A stretch of DNA of 64,000 bases from Gnetum montanum (taxonomy: Eukaryota; Streptophyta; Gnetopsida; Gnetales; Gnetaceae): contig MNCI01025089.1 of assembly GCA_015680685.1 (NCBI GenBank), positions 1,046,301-1,110,300 on the forward strand, given 5' to 3'. Positions 1 to 11,199 of the stretch are shown here, one piece after another. Position 1 is the stretch's first letter. Each line of letters begins with the position of its first letter. The notes under the pieces were generated by a model, which was given only the letters and a program-made list of their open reading frames with translations, was not told the origin of the DNA and searched no databases. A program made the translations under genes and the position numbers.

Positions 1-899
1 CCCACATGTAATTGTTCATATAACTATGATCCAAATATTTAAAAGAATATACTATTTGCACATTGGTATCTCCAAAATCGAAGTTATAATAGTTATTTTT
101 TGTAACCTAGATCATCAATTTGATTTTATATACATTCACTTGAAGACCAAATGAATGATGATAGTTTTTTTAAAATTTACAACCGATAAGGAGCTCCCTT
201 GAATTCCTCAATCGAAACTCCCTCACTTCAAAAACAAGCCAATTTGAACAAGGAAAGGCAAAAGCTTTAGTCTTCCTCAAATGATGAATTTACAAGCAGA
301 AATGAAGCACACACTTCCAAAGATAGACAAGTGATTCAATCCAACTCTCACACAACACTCAAGGAAAGTAGTAACATACAAGGTTGATGACCAAGGTAAT
401 TAACTAAGACACGCACATACTCTTTCTACTCCTAAGCTCTCTTCTCACTCCCTAGACTTTGTAGAAAAATGGATCAAGAAGTTTATTTACACTTTTTCCC
501 CCTTGTCCCTTCATCTACTTGCTACCCAAATTCATAACTTGAGTCATTAGAAATTCATACATTAATAACCCATGCTTGATTGAGACATCTTGGAGAAGTA
601 CAATACATCCCAATTGAAATATTTACAAAAGAGATGTCTTGAAACTAAGGAAGACATCTTGCTGAGAGGTGAGACATCATGAGCTAGTGGAGACATTTTG
701 AACATGGAGGAGACATCTTGCTCTTGAACGTCTCTCCTACTAGGGCTAAAATTCAAGAGGCTCATTTTGAGGTCTAGGACATCTAGACACCTCCAAGTAA
801 GTCTCCATTGATCCTAGAACCCCATAGACTTATAAAATTAGGCTCTAAACACCTCCAAACATGCCAAAACACTCTAGAATCATCACTAAAAAGATCAAT
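1..899. other. AT-rich flank, no gene seen
   Basis: No coding region is supported here. Bases 180-500 are somewhat less AT-rich and might be an old LTR fragment, but no partner copy lies in the window. A degenerate motif repeat at 578-735 is listed separately. Confidence 0.5.
578..735. repeat. degenerate GAGACATCTTG motif repeat
   Basis: The motif gagacatctt or a close variant occurs at about 582, 651, 671, 690 and 710, with an inverted copy (gagatgtctt) at 631. Spacing is irregular, 20-50 bp. An open frame on the minus strand (562-765) reads through it and so shows a repeated K-M-S pattern. I take this as a consequence of the repeat and not as a gene. Confidence 0.5.
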
Positions 900-2230
900 G
901 CAAGACATATACACAAAACACATTGATGATTATCTATCCATTGGGTGATTTCCTCATCATCAACATATTTTGTATACCTTTTACGATAATAGAAAACAAG
1001 GTAGCATCATCTACATATAAAAGAGGATTTAATGCTTAGGATCCAATTCTGATAACATGATTATGTTTCCCATTGCATAACCATTCTTGCATTTCATCAA
1101 CAAAGATACCAAAGAGAGTGGACAACCTTGCTTAAATTTAATTTTGCATTGGAATTGAAATTTTTTCTTTGAATTGTTGTTTGTACTTTCGATAATCACT
1201 TTTTCATATAATATTTGAGTTGCTACAATCAAATTTGAATGGAGGTCAATTTTATGCAAGTGTAAGCATAGTTTTGTACAAATCATTTTATCATACACTT
1301 TAAAAAATCCATAAAAACTATTAAATTTGGAATTTTTGTAAACTCCATGAAGTGTTTAAGAGTAACTAAGTGATCAATAGTAAAGTGATTTTGTCTGAAA
1401 CCTACTTGACATATTTCCTTGACCTGGTTACCTTCAACACAAGAACTAATTCTCTTTTCTAGTAGAGTGCTTAGCAACTTAGCAAAATCTTACTTATAAC
1501 AATTATTCAATAATTGTTCAAATTATTTTTTTCTCCCTTTTTATATAATAATATAGCTTTACTAGTTTTCCAATGTTGATTTAATCCTTTCACTAATGAT
1601 GAATTTAATTTGTTCCAAATTTTTCAATGAATAGAAAATCCTACACACTTTAATAATTCTGCATATAAACTATTTGAATCTATAGCTTTCCCAGATGCTA
1701 TCTTTTTAATACCCTTTATGACTTCATCAAGAGTAAATTGGAGAGGTGTTTGTTGTACAATAGTAGTAGAATTATTATTTTGTCCGATAAATAACTTATT
1801 GTAAAATAAGAACATATATTTAAAAGAAAAATTAAATGATGAAGAATCTTTATGATAAAAACATTATCAAAAGTGTTTAGATTTCTTTTTTAATTATTTA
1901 AGCAAAATATTCCTATTGTTCCCTAACAAATTTTCTTCTCTTAATTCTAATCAAGCATATATATACCTTAACTAAACTTTTGTTGTCACTCTTATTTGCA
2001 TTCTTAATATTTTGCCTAGCTTGCATGTAATCCTCATCAAAACAAGTCCTCTAAACATCCTGTTATTGTGAATGCATAACTTGCTTAGCTACTATAAGAA
2101 AAATTTGTTTAAGCTTCTTATGTTGTCTTTCAAGAGGTCATTTGTTATTTTCTATATTCATATATTTTTCCTTGATTACTAGAACAATTCTATACAATGC
2201 CACCAAAAGATCTACCTCTTTGCCCTGCTT
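900..2230 (-). pseudogene. non-LTR reverse transcriptase remnant (RTE/CR1-like LINE)
   Basis: This is a decayed ORF2 of a LINE, which would nick DNA and reverse-transcribe its own RNA in the nucleus. Reading the minus strand, the order is right for a non-LTR RT. A pre-RT stretch like YMQARQNIKNANKSDNKS lies at about 2030-1970. The finger region with SGKAIDSNSLYAELLK follows at about 1700-1660. The box GFRQNHFTIDHL is at 1402-1367, and QGCPLS at 1130-1113. The catalytic box is LLYVDD, with YVDD at 1017-1006. These blocks lie in different frames, so there are several frameshifts. The GFR...T.D signature fits RTE/CR1-type elements better than plant L1; this is family knowledge and no search was run. 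No thumb region follows on this strand beyond about 900. A plus-strand piece at 8160-8960 may be its missing 3' end. Confidence 0.75.
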
Positions 2231-2624
2231 TTTGTATTTTTTGCAACACATTTAATAAATCTAAGAACTACAAAACTAACATCTTTCCAAGTTTTATCAA
2301 AATAAAAAATATCAAAGCTATCAAAGAAACAACTTTATTTATAATTCCATAATCAATGTTAAAAAATCTATACCTTAAAGGACCTATACATTTTTTGAAT
2401 AATTTTTGGAATGCTTCTTGTTTGTAATGACTAACACACTACTATCATTTAGGTATGCTACCAAACCATATTCATGAGCTATCTTAACCTTTTTTATTAT
2501 TTAGCCCTATCTGCAAGTTTCTTTCAAGTAAGATCCTCATTCATCCAANAAAGCACAAATACTTTTCTTTTATCCTTTTTTTCACTTTGCTCTTTCAATG
2601 CCTCTATGATTACATATTTCTTCT
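2231..2624 (-). other. probable 5' part of the old LINE, unrecognisable
   Basis: AT-rich sequence upstream (on the minus strand) of the decayed RT. No motif can be named. It contains one ambiguous base at 2549. It ends at the TSD of the L1 insertion. Confidence 0.35.
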
Positions 2625-2639
2625 TTGTCCCTATTCATT
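2625..2639. repeat. L1 target-site duplication, left copy
   Basis: TTGTCCCTATTCATT (15 bp) here is identical to 7740-7754. It is directly followed by a run of nine T, the reverse complement of the L1 poly(A) tail. Confidence 0.9.
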
Positions 2640-2851
2640 TTTTTTTTTGAAAAAGGTCAGGATATATTAATTATCAAAAAGGAAAAAAGGAGAAGCTATA
2701 CACCGGTACAGCGTGGGCCAAGGCTACTGGCCCCACCGGACAGGGAAATCCCCACCAAGAACACTCGGCAGCCAAAAAGACCACCCACCCCCAAGACCAA
2801 AATTTCCCGTCAGGAAAGACTCCACCCAGGGTGCCCAGACAAAATTTCCCG

Positions 2852-5800
2852 TCAAGAAAGACTCCACCCAGGGCGCCCAGACAACCTGCAACGACGGCAA
2901 GCAGCCGAGAGACGCGGCCAGTCTTTATTTGTTGGCCATCCTGGGCTGCTCTGGTCCATCCGCCCTGCGACGTCTATATTCATCAATGATCTAGGCGATG
3001 TCGGTCCTACGTGAACTGCGGGCGTTTGCAACCCAAGCCTGCATAGGGATGATCGGGGTATGATTCCTGAGAGATGCAGAGACGCCATCATTCTGTTTCT
3101 GCCTCTCCTTCTTGTGAAGCTGTCCAGGGCTCGTCCACGCAGGGGCTTCGTCATGGGGGGTGTTCCCGTCATGCGAGGTCGCCCCCCCATGTCCCTACCA
3201 TGTTTGCGTCCGCTGCTGAATGGAAGGTTGGGTGGTGGGTGGAGGAGCCATTGCTAAGGCAATTTCCATCCAAAGAGTCCGCGTCTTGCTGACCAGGGTG
3301 CTCACTGAGGGGATTGTGGTGCCATTGAAAATGCAGTCATTCCTGGCCCGCCACAGGACCCAGAGCACCGCCAGCATTTCCGAGTTGCCAGAGAATTGTG
3401 GAGATCGGAGCCCCTCCGCTTGCCACATCTGTTTGGTTATGTGGCACTCCAGAACAAAATGCTGCTGAGTCTCAACCTACGATTGCACATTAGGCACAGA
3501 TTGTTGATTTCCATGCCTCGAGACTGTAGCACAGCATGGACAGGGAGGGCCTGATGTAGAATCAATCACCCAAAGGCTTTAATTTTTTCTGGAAGAATGC
3601 CTTTCCACAACCGCTTCAAGCATGGGTCGGCCGGGAACAGCTTCTGCAGGAGCTACCGAGGGTGCATGTCGATCTCTTCAATGCTGTCCATCACTCAAAC
3701 CTGAGCGCAGAGCTGCCTCCAAGTGTTGGAGTCAGAGGCTGTCGCCGTCCAGGGATTGTATTTTTCCCTCAGGATTTGTACCCAGAGGGAAGGGTCCTCG
3801 GTGTCAGTGGTCAGGCGTTGGAGGAGCCTATGCCGGCCCAGGGCCACTTCTAGGGAGAAGGGGAGGAGCCCCATCTCCCCCCCCCCCCCCCCCCCGTATC
3901 GGGGCCGCGTGATTTTTGGCCATGCCAACAGATGCATCCTATTTCCTCCCTTGCCGCCAGACCAAACAAAGTTGCGGATAATCTGGTCAATCTTGGCAGT
4001 GACGCCGAGGGGCGGGGACGCCACCGAGGCCGTGAACCGCATCATGGCCCCCAACACCATCTTCCCTTTACGCGTCAGGAAATTATTTGTCCAGTGTGCA
4101 GTGCGCTTCTACATCCTTGCAATGAGCACCTGCCAGGTTCGCTACCTGTGCCAGTTATGCATAGGAATGCCCAGGTAGGTTGCATCAGCTGCCCCCGGGA
4201 GGATCCCCAGGATTTGGATGATTTTGCTGCCCACAGACTGGTGAGTGTGGGTGAAAAAAAGCGCAAATTTCCTTGGGTTGGGCTCTAGGCTAGTCTCCCG
4301 ATGCAGCCTGTCTAGCGCTTTCATAATTGCCCTGGCCTGCAGAACTGCGCCCCGGGTGTAAATCATGGTGTCATCCGCAAAGTGTGTAGAGAGGCAGTGG
4401 ATGCCATGGACATTTAACCCCGTAACTCCTTCTTCCGTACAGTAAGATTGTAGGAGGTCCATCAAAATCAGGAAGAGTTGCGAGGACAGAGGGTCTCCTT
4501 GATGCAGCCCACGACCGGTCCCATGAAAGCCCCACAACTGCCCATCGATATCGATCGAGAACCATCCACCACACTGGATCTGTAGGCAGAGGTCTACGAA
4601 AGCCGGGTCAAACCCTTTAGCGAGCAGAATAGACCTCAAGGTAGTCCAACTAATGGAATCGTACGCCTTCATAATGTCCAGCTTGATGCACAGGCCAGGA
4701 AGTTTGGCTGTTCGAAGGGAGTGCTGGACCTCCTGGAGCAGCAGGACCTAGTCCTGTAGGTGGCGTCCCTTCAAGAACGCTGCCTGGTGCTTTCCCACAA
4801 GCTGCATCATGAGCGGCTGCAGTCTAGCCACCAGCAGGCGGGAGAAAAGCCGCATCAGGGAGTTACAGACCCCAATGGGGCAAAAATGGCCAGGGGATGT
4901 GGGATTCTCTGTCTTCGGCAGTAACACCACGTGTGAGCAGTTAATTTCATTTCGCACCTGTCTCCTTGCCAACATGTGATTTAGTACGTCCAACAGGTTT
5001 TTTCCCAGAACATCCTCGAAGGTACCAAAAAATTTGATGGGCCAGCTGTCAGGCCCAGGCGCCTTGTTTGTAGGCATTCCCTTCAGCGCCGCGTGCAGTT
5101 CCTGGCGCGTGAAGGGCCTTAGGAGCTGGAAATTATCAACCGGGTTCAGAACTCTGGCCACAGGAACTGGAACAAGGTTCGTTGGCTACCATTCCCACAC
5201 CTGCCGCTAGTAGTGTAGGAGGCTGTCAGCACACATCGGCGAGTCACCTTACAGGAGGAACTGAAGCGTTCCATTACGGGAGCTGCGGTGTCCCTTCATG
5301 GCAGAGAAGAAGAATTTAGTGTGTCGGTCCCCTGCCTGCAGCCACTGTATCCTTGCCCTCTGGCGCCAGTACTCCTCCTCCTCCTGATGCAGGATCTGCA
5401 GCTCGGCCTGTAGGGCTAGCTCCTCCATGGTAAGGTCTACCCCACTCCCTTGCTGCTGCTGCAGTGATTGGATGGCCTGCAGTTTGGCCTGCAACTGGCT
5501 GCGCCCTACCTTGAATAGGTATTTCTCGGAAGGGGTGGTATTTTGAATTTTCCATTTCAACGTCTGCAGGCCATTCCTAAGGAATTCACGTGGGTCTCCC
5601 CAAGCACTGTACTACTGCCAAATGTCATGCACCAATTTCCCAAGCCACCGCGTGCGGAGCCAAGAGTGCTCAAAATGGAAAATTCTCGGTTTCTCGAACC
5701 CACCCGGCTCCAGTTTGTAGAAAATGGGCCGGTGGTCAGAGGCCATGCGGGCACCACCGTACGCTTGAAACTCCCACTCTTTCAGCAATTTCGCGTTGGC

Positions 5801-6382
5801 CCAAATATGATCAATTCAGGACTGGACCCGCACAGCACCTTGCCTGTGGTTGCTCCACGTGTACGCGCACCTGGAAATTTCCATATCGTTCAGATTGTAT
5901 TGTTGAAGCAGGGCGAGCATCTCAATTGCCCCTAGGGGCTTAGCCGAATTATCACATGTCTTTTCCCAAGCGAAGAGCCTCTGATTGAAATCACCAATTA
6001 AAAGCCAGCTGGCCTTCCGTGGAACAAGCCCCGCAACCCGAGAGAGCTCCTGCAAATGTGTCGGCCACCCTTGGGCACCATACACATTAGTGAGCCAAAC
6101 GTTCTGGCCAGGTAAATGCACCGTAATGCTCCAGTCTGACATGTCTTGGACATGCGAGGCCACTTTGGTCAGGATCGTGAGCCCACCCGCTCGCCCCCTG
6201 CTGGGAGCCAGGTGGTTGTGCCACCCCGGCCACCGAAGAGTATGAGCCTCCTTTTCCGTTAGCTGCAATTTCGTTTCCTGCAGACATACAATGTCACAGT
6301 TTTCGTCCCTTACCAAACAATGCAGGGTATGGTGCTTGTAGGGGGTACCATATCCCATGCAGTTCCAGGACAGGATCTTCAT
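2852..6382 (-). pseudogene. L1 ORF2: endonuclease-reverse transcriptase with in-frame stops
   Basis: ORF2 supplies target nicking and target-primed reverse transcription. One reading frame runs from the ATG at 6382 to about 3695. In order: an AP-type endonuclease of about 190 aa (SWNCMG near residue 5, LQETK at 34-38, NVYG near 99, GDFN at 130-133), then a Gln/Glu-rich linker with GDRHTKFF. The RT domain follows: KAPGPDSWPIKFF, LPK, QAAFLKGR, GLHQGDPLSSQLF, and the catalytic FADD at 4381-4370. A thumb/connection region continues to 3695. The frame is broken only by single stops at 5816-5818, 5612-5614, 5249-5251, 4748-4750 and 4142-4144, and ends at 3695-3697. The C-terminal part, with LWRARNDCIFNG (zf-RVT-like linker), lies in other frames at 3428-3195. 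The copy is dead but not ancient: catalytic residues are intact and frameshifts are few. Confidence 0.88.
3877..3895. repeat. poly(C) tract inside L1 ORF2
   Basis: A run of 19 C on the plus strand (poly-Gly on the coding strand). It lies between the RT and the C-terminal region and could be a slippage product or a sequencing weak point. Confidence 0.9.
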
Positions 6383-6764
6383 GGAGACAAGGATCGTTGG
6401 TACACCTCTTGGAGTGTGGGTTGCACTCCCAAATCAATGTATAGCTGCATGAGCTTCTGTCGGCTGGTGAGGCTGTCCGGTCTTTTGTTCTTTTTCGTGG
6501 GTATGGAAACCAACATTCCCGGTGTGTGATGGCTCCGCATCTCCTTGGGGGGGAGCAGGGCCTCGCCGACCCCCGACTGGTATTAATCCAATCCGTGACC
6601 GGAGGCGGTGATAAACCCTCTTGGATCGGGCCCGCCCNAGAATGCTGCGCGCCAGGACCCATAAGTGCCGAAATATAAGACTTACTTACCGCCTTGGCCA
6701 CGGTGTCCTGTCTCGGCCCCTGTGGCTCCGCCAGCTCCACTTGGCGAGCACTCAACGTGACTGG

Positions 6765-7729
6765 CTATCTTGGTTCCCCCTGGAGGGGTCCCCTGCTTGG
6801 CGCAGCGTTCACGGCACCCATCAGGGCAGCGCCCAGTCCTTGTTGTCGAGCCCTCCCTCTGGGTGCCGGCGGGTTCTTGTGGGCCACATGGCCTTTCTTC
6901 CCAATGACGTACCAGTCGTCGTTAGGTGTAGCCGTGGACCCTCTGGGGCGTCTCTGGCTGTTCCCCGGTCGCTGCTGGGCCTGCATCCCCGACTCGTTCT
7001 CATACAGAACCTGTACCCATTCCTCCCCTAGGTCCATGACAAGAACCAGCTCTTTGACAGATTCCTAGGTAAGGAGAGGTCGCCAGACGTAGAACCTTGC
7101 GAACCTCAGGTGGTCGGAAATGGCCGTGGGGTGATCAAACTTGATGAAATCTCCAAGCAGCGCTGCCAGCGATCGCAGAAACTCCAGTGACCAGTACTCA
7201 AGGGGGAGGCCGTAAAGCCGAACCCAGACCGGCGCACGGGCAAACAGTGTCGGATCCCAGTGGGCTCCAGGACGCCAAGGGGCCAGGGCCAACCCGCGCG
7301 CACCGTAAAACCAGGGTCCGCCCACCAGGACCTGCTCGCACTCCTCCAGGGAGGCAAAGCGGAACAGGAGGCGGTCGTCCGCCAGGCAGGAGACCGTCAT
7401 GGAGTCCACCCCCCACGCGTTCCAAGCGCAGCACCGGATCAGGTCGATACGAGGACGAGCCCCTTCGGACACAAACTGGCCAATGAGGCTGTGTTCCGGC
7501 TTCCCCAACACTTCAGCGTCGGGGCCAGCAACTTTATTCTGATTTCTGCTCCAACTTTGGAGTATTCGCCGAAGTTGCTAACTGTTTGCGGCTCCCCCTC
7601 CGGTCCGCTCACCGCCACTCCCGCTAGTTCCGCTCCTGCTGTTGCTCCCGCTCCACTCCGCTCGGCCCCCGTTGCAGAAGTAGCAGTCACTGTCCCGCCT
7701 GTTGCAGCTGCTCCCGTCGCTCCAGCCAT
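6765..7729 (-). pseudogene. L1 ORF1-like protein (DUF4283-type), frameshifted
   Basis: L1 ORF1 proteins bind element RNA to form the ribonucleoprotein used in retrotransposition. The first ATG inside the element is at 7729; an ATG at 7753 falls in the flanking TSD and is not the element's own. The N-terminus (about 70 aa) is Ala/Gly/Thr-rich, as in MAGATGAAATGG. Around 7500 the frame shifts into an open frame from 7511 to 7065. That frame has the pattern of DUF4283: CCAWNAWG, then LLFRFASLEECEQVLVGGPW, a positively hydrophobic middle with VWVRLYGLPLEYW, and LGDFIKFD. A further open frame (7037-6765) is Gln/Arg/Pro-rich and may be the linker. I see no zinc knuckle. The family assignment is from the motif pattern only. 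Confidence 0.7.
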
Positions 7730-7739
7730 TCCACTTCTC

Positions 7740-7754
7740 TTGTCCCTATTCATT
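7740..7754. repeat. L1 target-site duplication, right copy
   Basis: TTGTCCCTATTCATT, identical to 2625-2639. It marks the 5' end of the minus-strand L1. Confidence 0.9.
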
Positions 7755-8159
7755 CAACATTAGATTCATTTTTATTATCCTCAAAATTGGCTTCAAGTTC
7801 TACTAATTTTAACAAAATCTATTCATTATCCTTTGGAGAAATACTAGTCTCCTTTTTTCCCTCAATTGTCTCTTTGAGGGTTAATACCCTTCGAAGAATT
7901 TATTTATTTTGTTCATATATTTCATCCAACAAGCCCATTTTGCTAACCATATACTTCCATTATACAACTATAATTTCTTTGAGAGTAATTGCATTTACAA
8001 TTTTTTTCTATGCCCTATGATGATTCCATGAGAAAATTTTGAAATTTCTTTTGTAGAAAACTATATCTCTTTAGCAACAAGTTTTTACTCATAAAACACT
8101 AGTTAATTTGACCTGCCTTTAACTATTCATATTTAATATATAAACAATTATAACTGGGG
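7755..8159 (-). other. continuation of the old LINE flank (possible ORF1 remnant)
   Basis: This is the sequence that adjoined base 2625 before the L1 inserted. On the minus strand it gives short lysine/glutamate-rich stretches such as LDEIYEQNK and LVELEANFEDNKNESN. These could be a coiled-coil ORF1 remnant, but no family can be named. Confidence 0.3.
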
Positions 8160-8960
8160 GAAGGCATCAAAGAAAGAATAGAATGAGCTTTTAAGGCTCT
8201 ATATGCTTGCAAAAGAAAGTGCAAGGATTTAGGAATCTATACTTGAAAAGCCAAAAAACAAAATTTTCACAATATCATCTATCCTACTGAATTGTATGGA
8301 TGTGTTGGACCTAGACTTAGTGCTAAATTTTGAAAAGATATTGAAAGAGTACAAAAATATTTTCTTCTCGATGAGTTAAAGTGAAGATGCAAATACCTTA
8401 CTCAAAGTTATGCAAATGTGATTTATTACTTTTAAAAGCAAAAGCCATGTACCAATTCATTCCATACCCTCATAACTTGCATATCTTAACACAAGACAAA
8501 CTCTCTAAAGATGTTCTTGAGGATTTTTCAGACCATGCTTGGTATTTTTAAGGGATGTAATGGTTGCGAAAATGGAATATCTCTTAAAGGGATGTGCAAT
8601 AAAATTCTAAGCATATTTGCCAACTAGTCAAGCAGAAGGTTTTAACATAGATGTGGTCAAATGTTGAAGGCAAAAGATAATTTTATTTACATCATATTAG
8701 ATCTAATAAAGTAGATGTAGAAGCTCACTATCTCTCAATTGCTATTCCAATGAATTATCACAATGTTATTATCAAGCTTCACTTAAGTTTTAATCATCTT
8801 TGAATTAAAAGCAAAAAATGGATTCAACTTCCCTAAGAAGAGTACATTTGTAGGTTGTACAAGTTAGGAGCCCTTAAAGAAGATCTCCATGTTTTTTTTC
8901 TCTTTTTTGTTTTCTTTTTGTGCTATGACTACCTATCTAAGACAACAATATAATGTTATA
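8160..8960 (+). pseudogene. 3' end of a non-LTR ORF2 (RT thumb and C-terminal region)
   Basis: Translations in changing frames give the pattern found after the RT catalytic core in RTE/CR1-type LINEs. A leucine/alanine stretch comes first, then LLNCMDVLDLDL or, in another frame, LYGCVGPRLSAKF. Next is KDIERVQKYFLLDELK, which resembles the LYGCE.WG...IE..Q..FL motif. Near 8810-8890 a short EEYICRLYKLGALKEDLHVF resembles the cysteine-containing ERIC..C..G..ED..H tail. There are many stops and shifts. It lies on the opposite strand to the RT remnant at 900-2230 and supplies the parts missing there. Confidence 0.5.
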
Positions 8961-10636
8961 GCAAAAAACTTGTGTGATTTTTTTGTTGCCCCTATTAGTG
9001 CCTCATTAATTTATAAAGTTTATATTTCTTTCTCATGAAACTATAATATCTATCCAATAGATCATATATGCATTTGAACATAATAAAGCTTCAATTTTAA
9101 TATATCTTTTAATCATTCAATGATTTAAAATTCATTTTTATCTGATCATTTCAAAATCATCTTATCTTTTAACTCATATAAGAATTTATTTTCGGTATCT
9201 AGCAATGATTTTTAAGTAGCATACCATTCATCATTTTCATTGTCATTGCTATTGATAATATAATATAAAGACTCATACCATTTATCATTTAATGCAAGTA
9301 TGTGTATCATGTTACTTAGGCAATGGTAGGGCCATTCCATTTCCTATGTTTAAATATATATGAAATAAAAATTTACATATATTAGATGATGCCATGGTGA
9401 CTTAAAGAGAAGTAACTTAATTGGTCATCTCATTGTCTAGAAAGGATTTACATGCACAAGATTGGCACTTCTAGTTATGCTTAACACTTCTTAATGTGTT
9501 ATGTAAGTTCTAACAAAGTATTGCATTAGTTATATGTCAAAGGGGTACATATAATCAAATAAATTTAGGTTTTAACAACTCCCACATCTTAAATGATTTA
9601 AGGAAATAAATTTTGTGTTGAAGGTAGTGGATTAGGTTAGAATTTAGAATCCTAGTAGTCATTACTATAATACATATATTTTTTAAAAAAATTGTTACAA
9701 TACACTTACATATAACTACAAGTTTCCTCCATACATATATACATATACACAATTATTACTAGTGTTATTTACTTTTCTAAGTAAAAGAAAACCTATAGGA
9801 AAGCATATAAAGTATGTATCCCAAATGAACTTAAAAATTTAACTTGTTAGCATTCATAAATTTTTAAACATAAATGATAAAATTTATAAAATTTTAAAGT
9901 TCATTTATTTTATTACTCATTTACTACACTATATTTATTTGTTTTCCTAGGCTTTGTTTACTTTTAAAAAATATTTTTCACATATAAAAATGTGAAATTG
10001 ATACTTTTCAAATATTTTAGCATTTTGATGATACATCATGTTTAAAAATTTTACAGGGCAATAATCAAGCACTTTCTTATACGATGTTGAATGTCTAGTA
10101 CAAAAGAGGCTTGAACAAGAAATCAATTTAGTAGAAATGTGACTATTTATATGGATGCTAAATGTTAGCCAAAGAGATAAAATACGTAATATAGATATTA
10201 GACAAAGACTTAAAGTGGTTTTTTTTTTCAAACAAGTTATAGATATGGCATCTTAAATGGTTTGATCATGTGAAAATAATATTATATAACAAGCCCATAA
10301 AAAATAAAAACTAAAAAGACATGGAAGAAAATCATTAATGATGATTTAGAGAAATTATAAATAAACAAAAATCTAGCTTCTCATAAAGGTCATTGATGAG
10401 AAAAAACTCATGTAGCGAACCACATTTTGTTATGACAAGGCTAGGACGATGATGATTATCATGTTGAAAAACTAGGTTAACTTTAAAATCAAGAAAAGAC
10501 CCTAAATGAAAAGTCAAATTCTATTCTTGTTTAGGGGCAAAGGAATGACGTTTCAACCAAAATAATTCAACTAAGTATACTCAAAGACATATAACCAATA
10601 CTATACATTAGAAGAATTATAAAAGAGTACATTAAT
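8961..10636. other. AT-rich sequence, nothing recognised
   Basis: Both strands show only short open frames without motifs, the longest being 94 codons at 9947-10231 on the minus strand. No LTR pair, tandem repeat or RNA gene is visible. Confidence 0.5.
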
Positions 10637-10710
10637 GAGGTGTTACCCTAGTGGCAAGAGTTTTTGCTTAGTAATCTCAGGTCACATGTTTAATTCTATT
10701 GGGATTTCAC
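10637..10710 (+). repeat. tRNA-derived SINE-like remnant, copy 1
   Basis: The stretch begins GAGGTGTTACCCTAGTGGCA, similar to a Pol III A box. About 45 bp later ATGTTTAATTCTATT could be a decayed B box. A second similar segment is at 50889-50960. No cloverleaf can be drawn, so it is not a tRNA gene. Confidence 0.4.
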
Positions 10711-10860
10711 TAAGTAATAAATTATTTTTAAAAACTTCCATAAAAACAATTCAAAGAATTTTAATGGAAGAAAATTAAAAAAATTGAATTTCAATTTCAT
10801 AATAATGCCAAAGTGTGATTCAAATTGCCACTTTTTCCCATGAGGTGTCATTAGAATCTA

Positions 10861-11199
10861 AAAATGGACTTTCAAAGTAATCTTAAAGTCTTAGATGGAG
10901 AAGTTCCAAAATTTCATAACCTTTATTTTCCAACTAAAGGTCACGCTAATCCCAGAGCCTAGATTATTCCTACTTGAACTTAGTACAAGATGCTTTAACA
11001 TTATAACATGTGTACCTCATATTGTCATAGCTTGCTAGTCACCAATATCATAATCTAGAAAATGGACTTTTAAGAAGCCTCGAGTGTTAGGAAGAAAAAA
11101 GCTACAAGGTCATAACCCTTATTTTCAAATAAAAGTTACATGGGTCATAAATTTAGATTTTTCTTGCTTTGATTTTAGAGGTTGGCATTAAATCATCTT
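10861..11199 (+). repeat. diverged tandem dimer, unit about 198 bp
   Basis: Unit 1 starts at 10861 (aaaatggactttcaaagtaa) and unit 2 at 11059 (aaaatggacttttaagaagc). Shared inner blocks are 'cataaccnttattttcnaa' and 'tagatt-ttc-tactt'. The second unit is cut by the copia LTR at 11200. A weak third copy of the opening (aaaatgggcattttaagaaa) occurs at about 15465, beyond the copia element. Confidence 0.65.

Larger units (their letters stand above)
2640..7739 (-). mobile_element. L1-type LINE, about 5.1 kb, with 15-bp TSD
   Basis: This insertion is bounded by exact 15-bp TSDs (2625-2639 and 7740-7754) and has a short poly(A) at its 3' end (T run 2640-2648 on the plus strand). It carries two coding regions on the minus strand: a DUF4283-like ORF1 (from about 7729) and ORF2 with endonuclease, reverse transcriptase and a C-terminal region (6382 to about 2850). 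The length and the TSD right at the ORF1 start suggest a nearly full-length copy. It is conspicuously GC-rich against AT-rich flanks. One ambiguous base lies at 6638 and a run of 19 C at 3877-3895. It inserted into the older LINE and splits it. Confidence 0.93.

Noticed and set aside
562-765. 67-codon minus-strand gene with K-M-S repeats
   Set aside because: The amino-acid repeat is produced by the degenerate gagacatctt motif. No other coding evidence.
3622-4288. Plus-strand open frames of 96-151 codons in the GC-rich L1
   Set aside because: They run antisense to L1 ORF2. GC-rich coding DNA leaves few stops on the other strand. No motif is present.
5543-7763. Plus-strand open frames up to 167 codons
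   Set aside because: They are antisense shadows of the L1 endonuclease and ORF1 regions.
10637-10710. tRNA gene
   Set aside because: Only A- and B-box-like segments are visible. No acceptor, anticodon or T stems can be paired.
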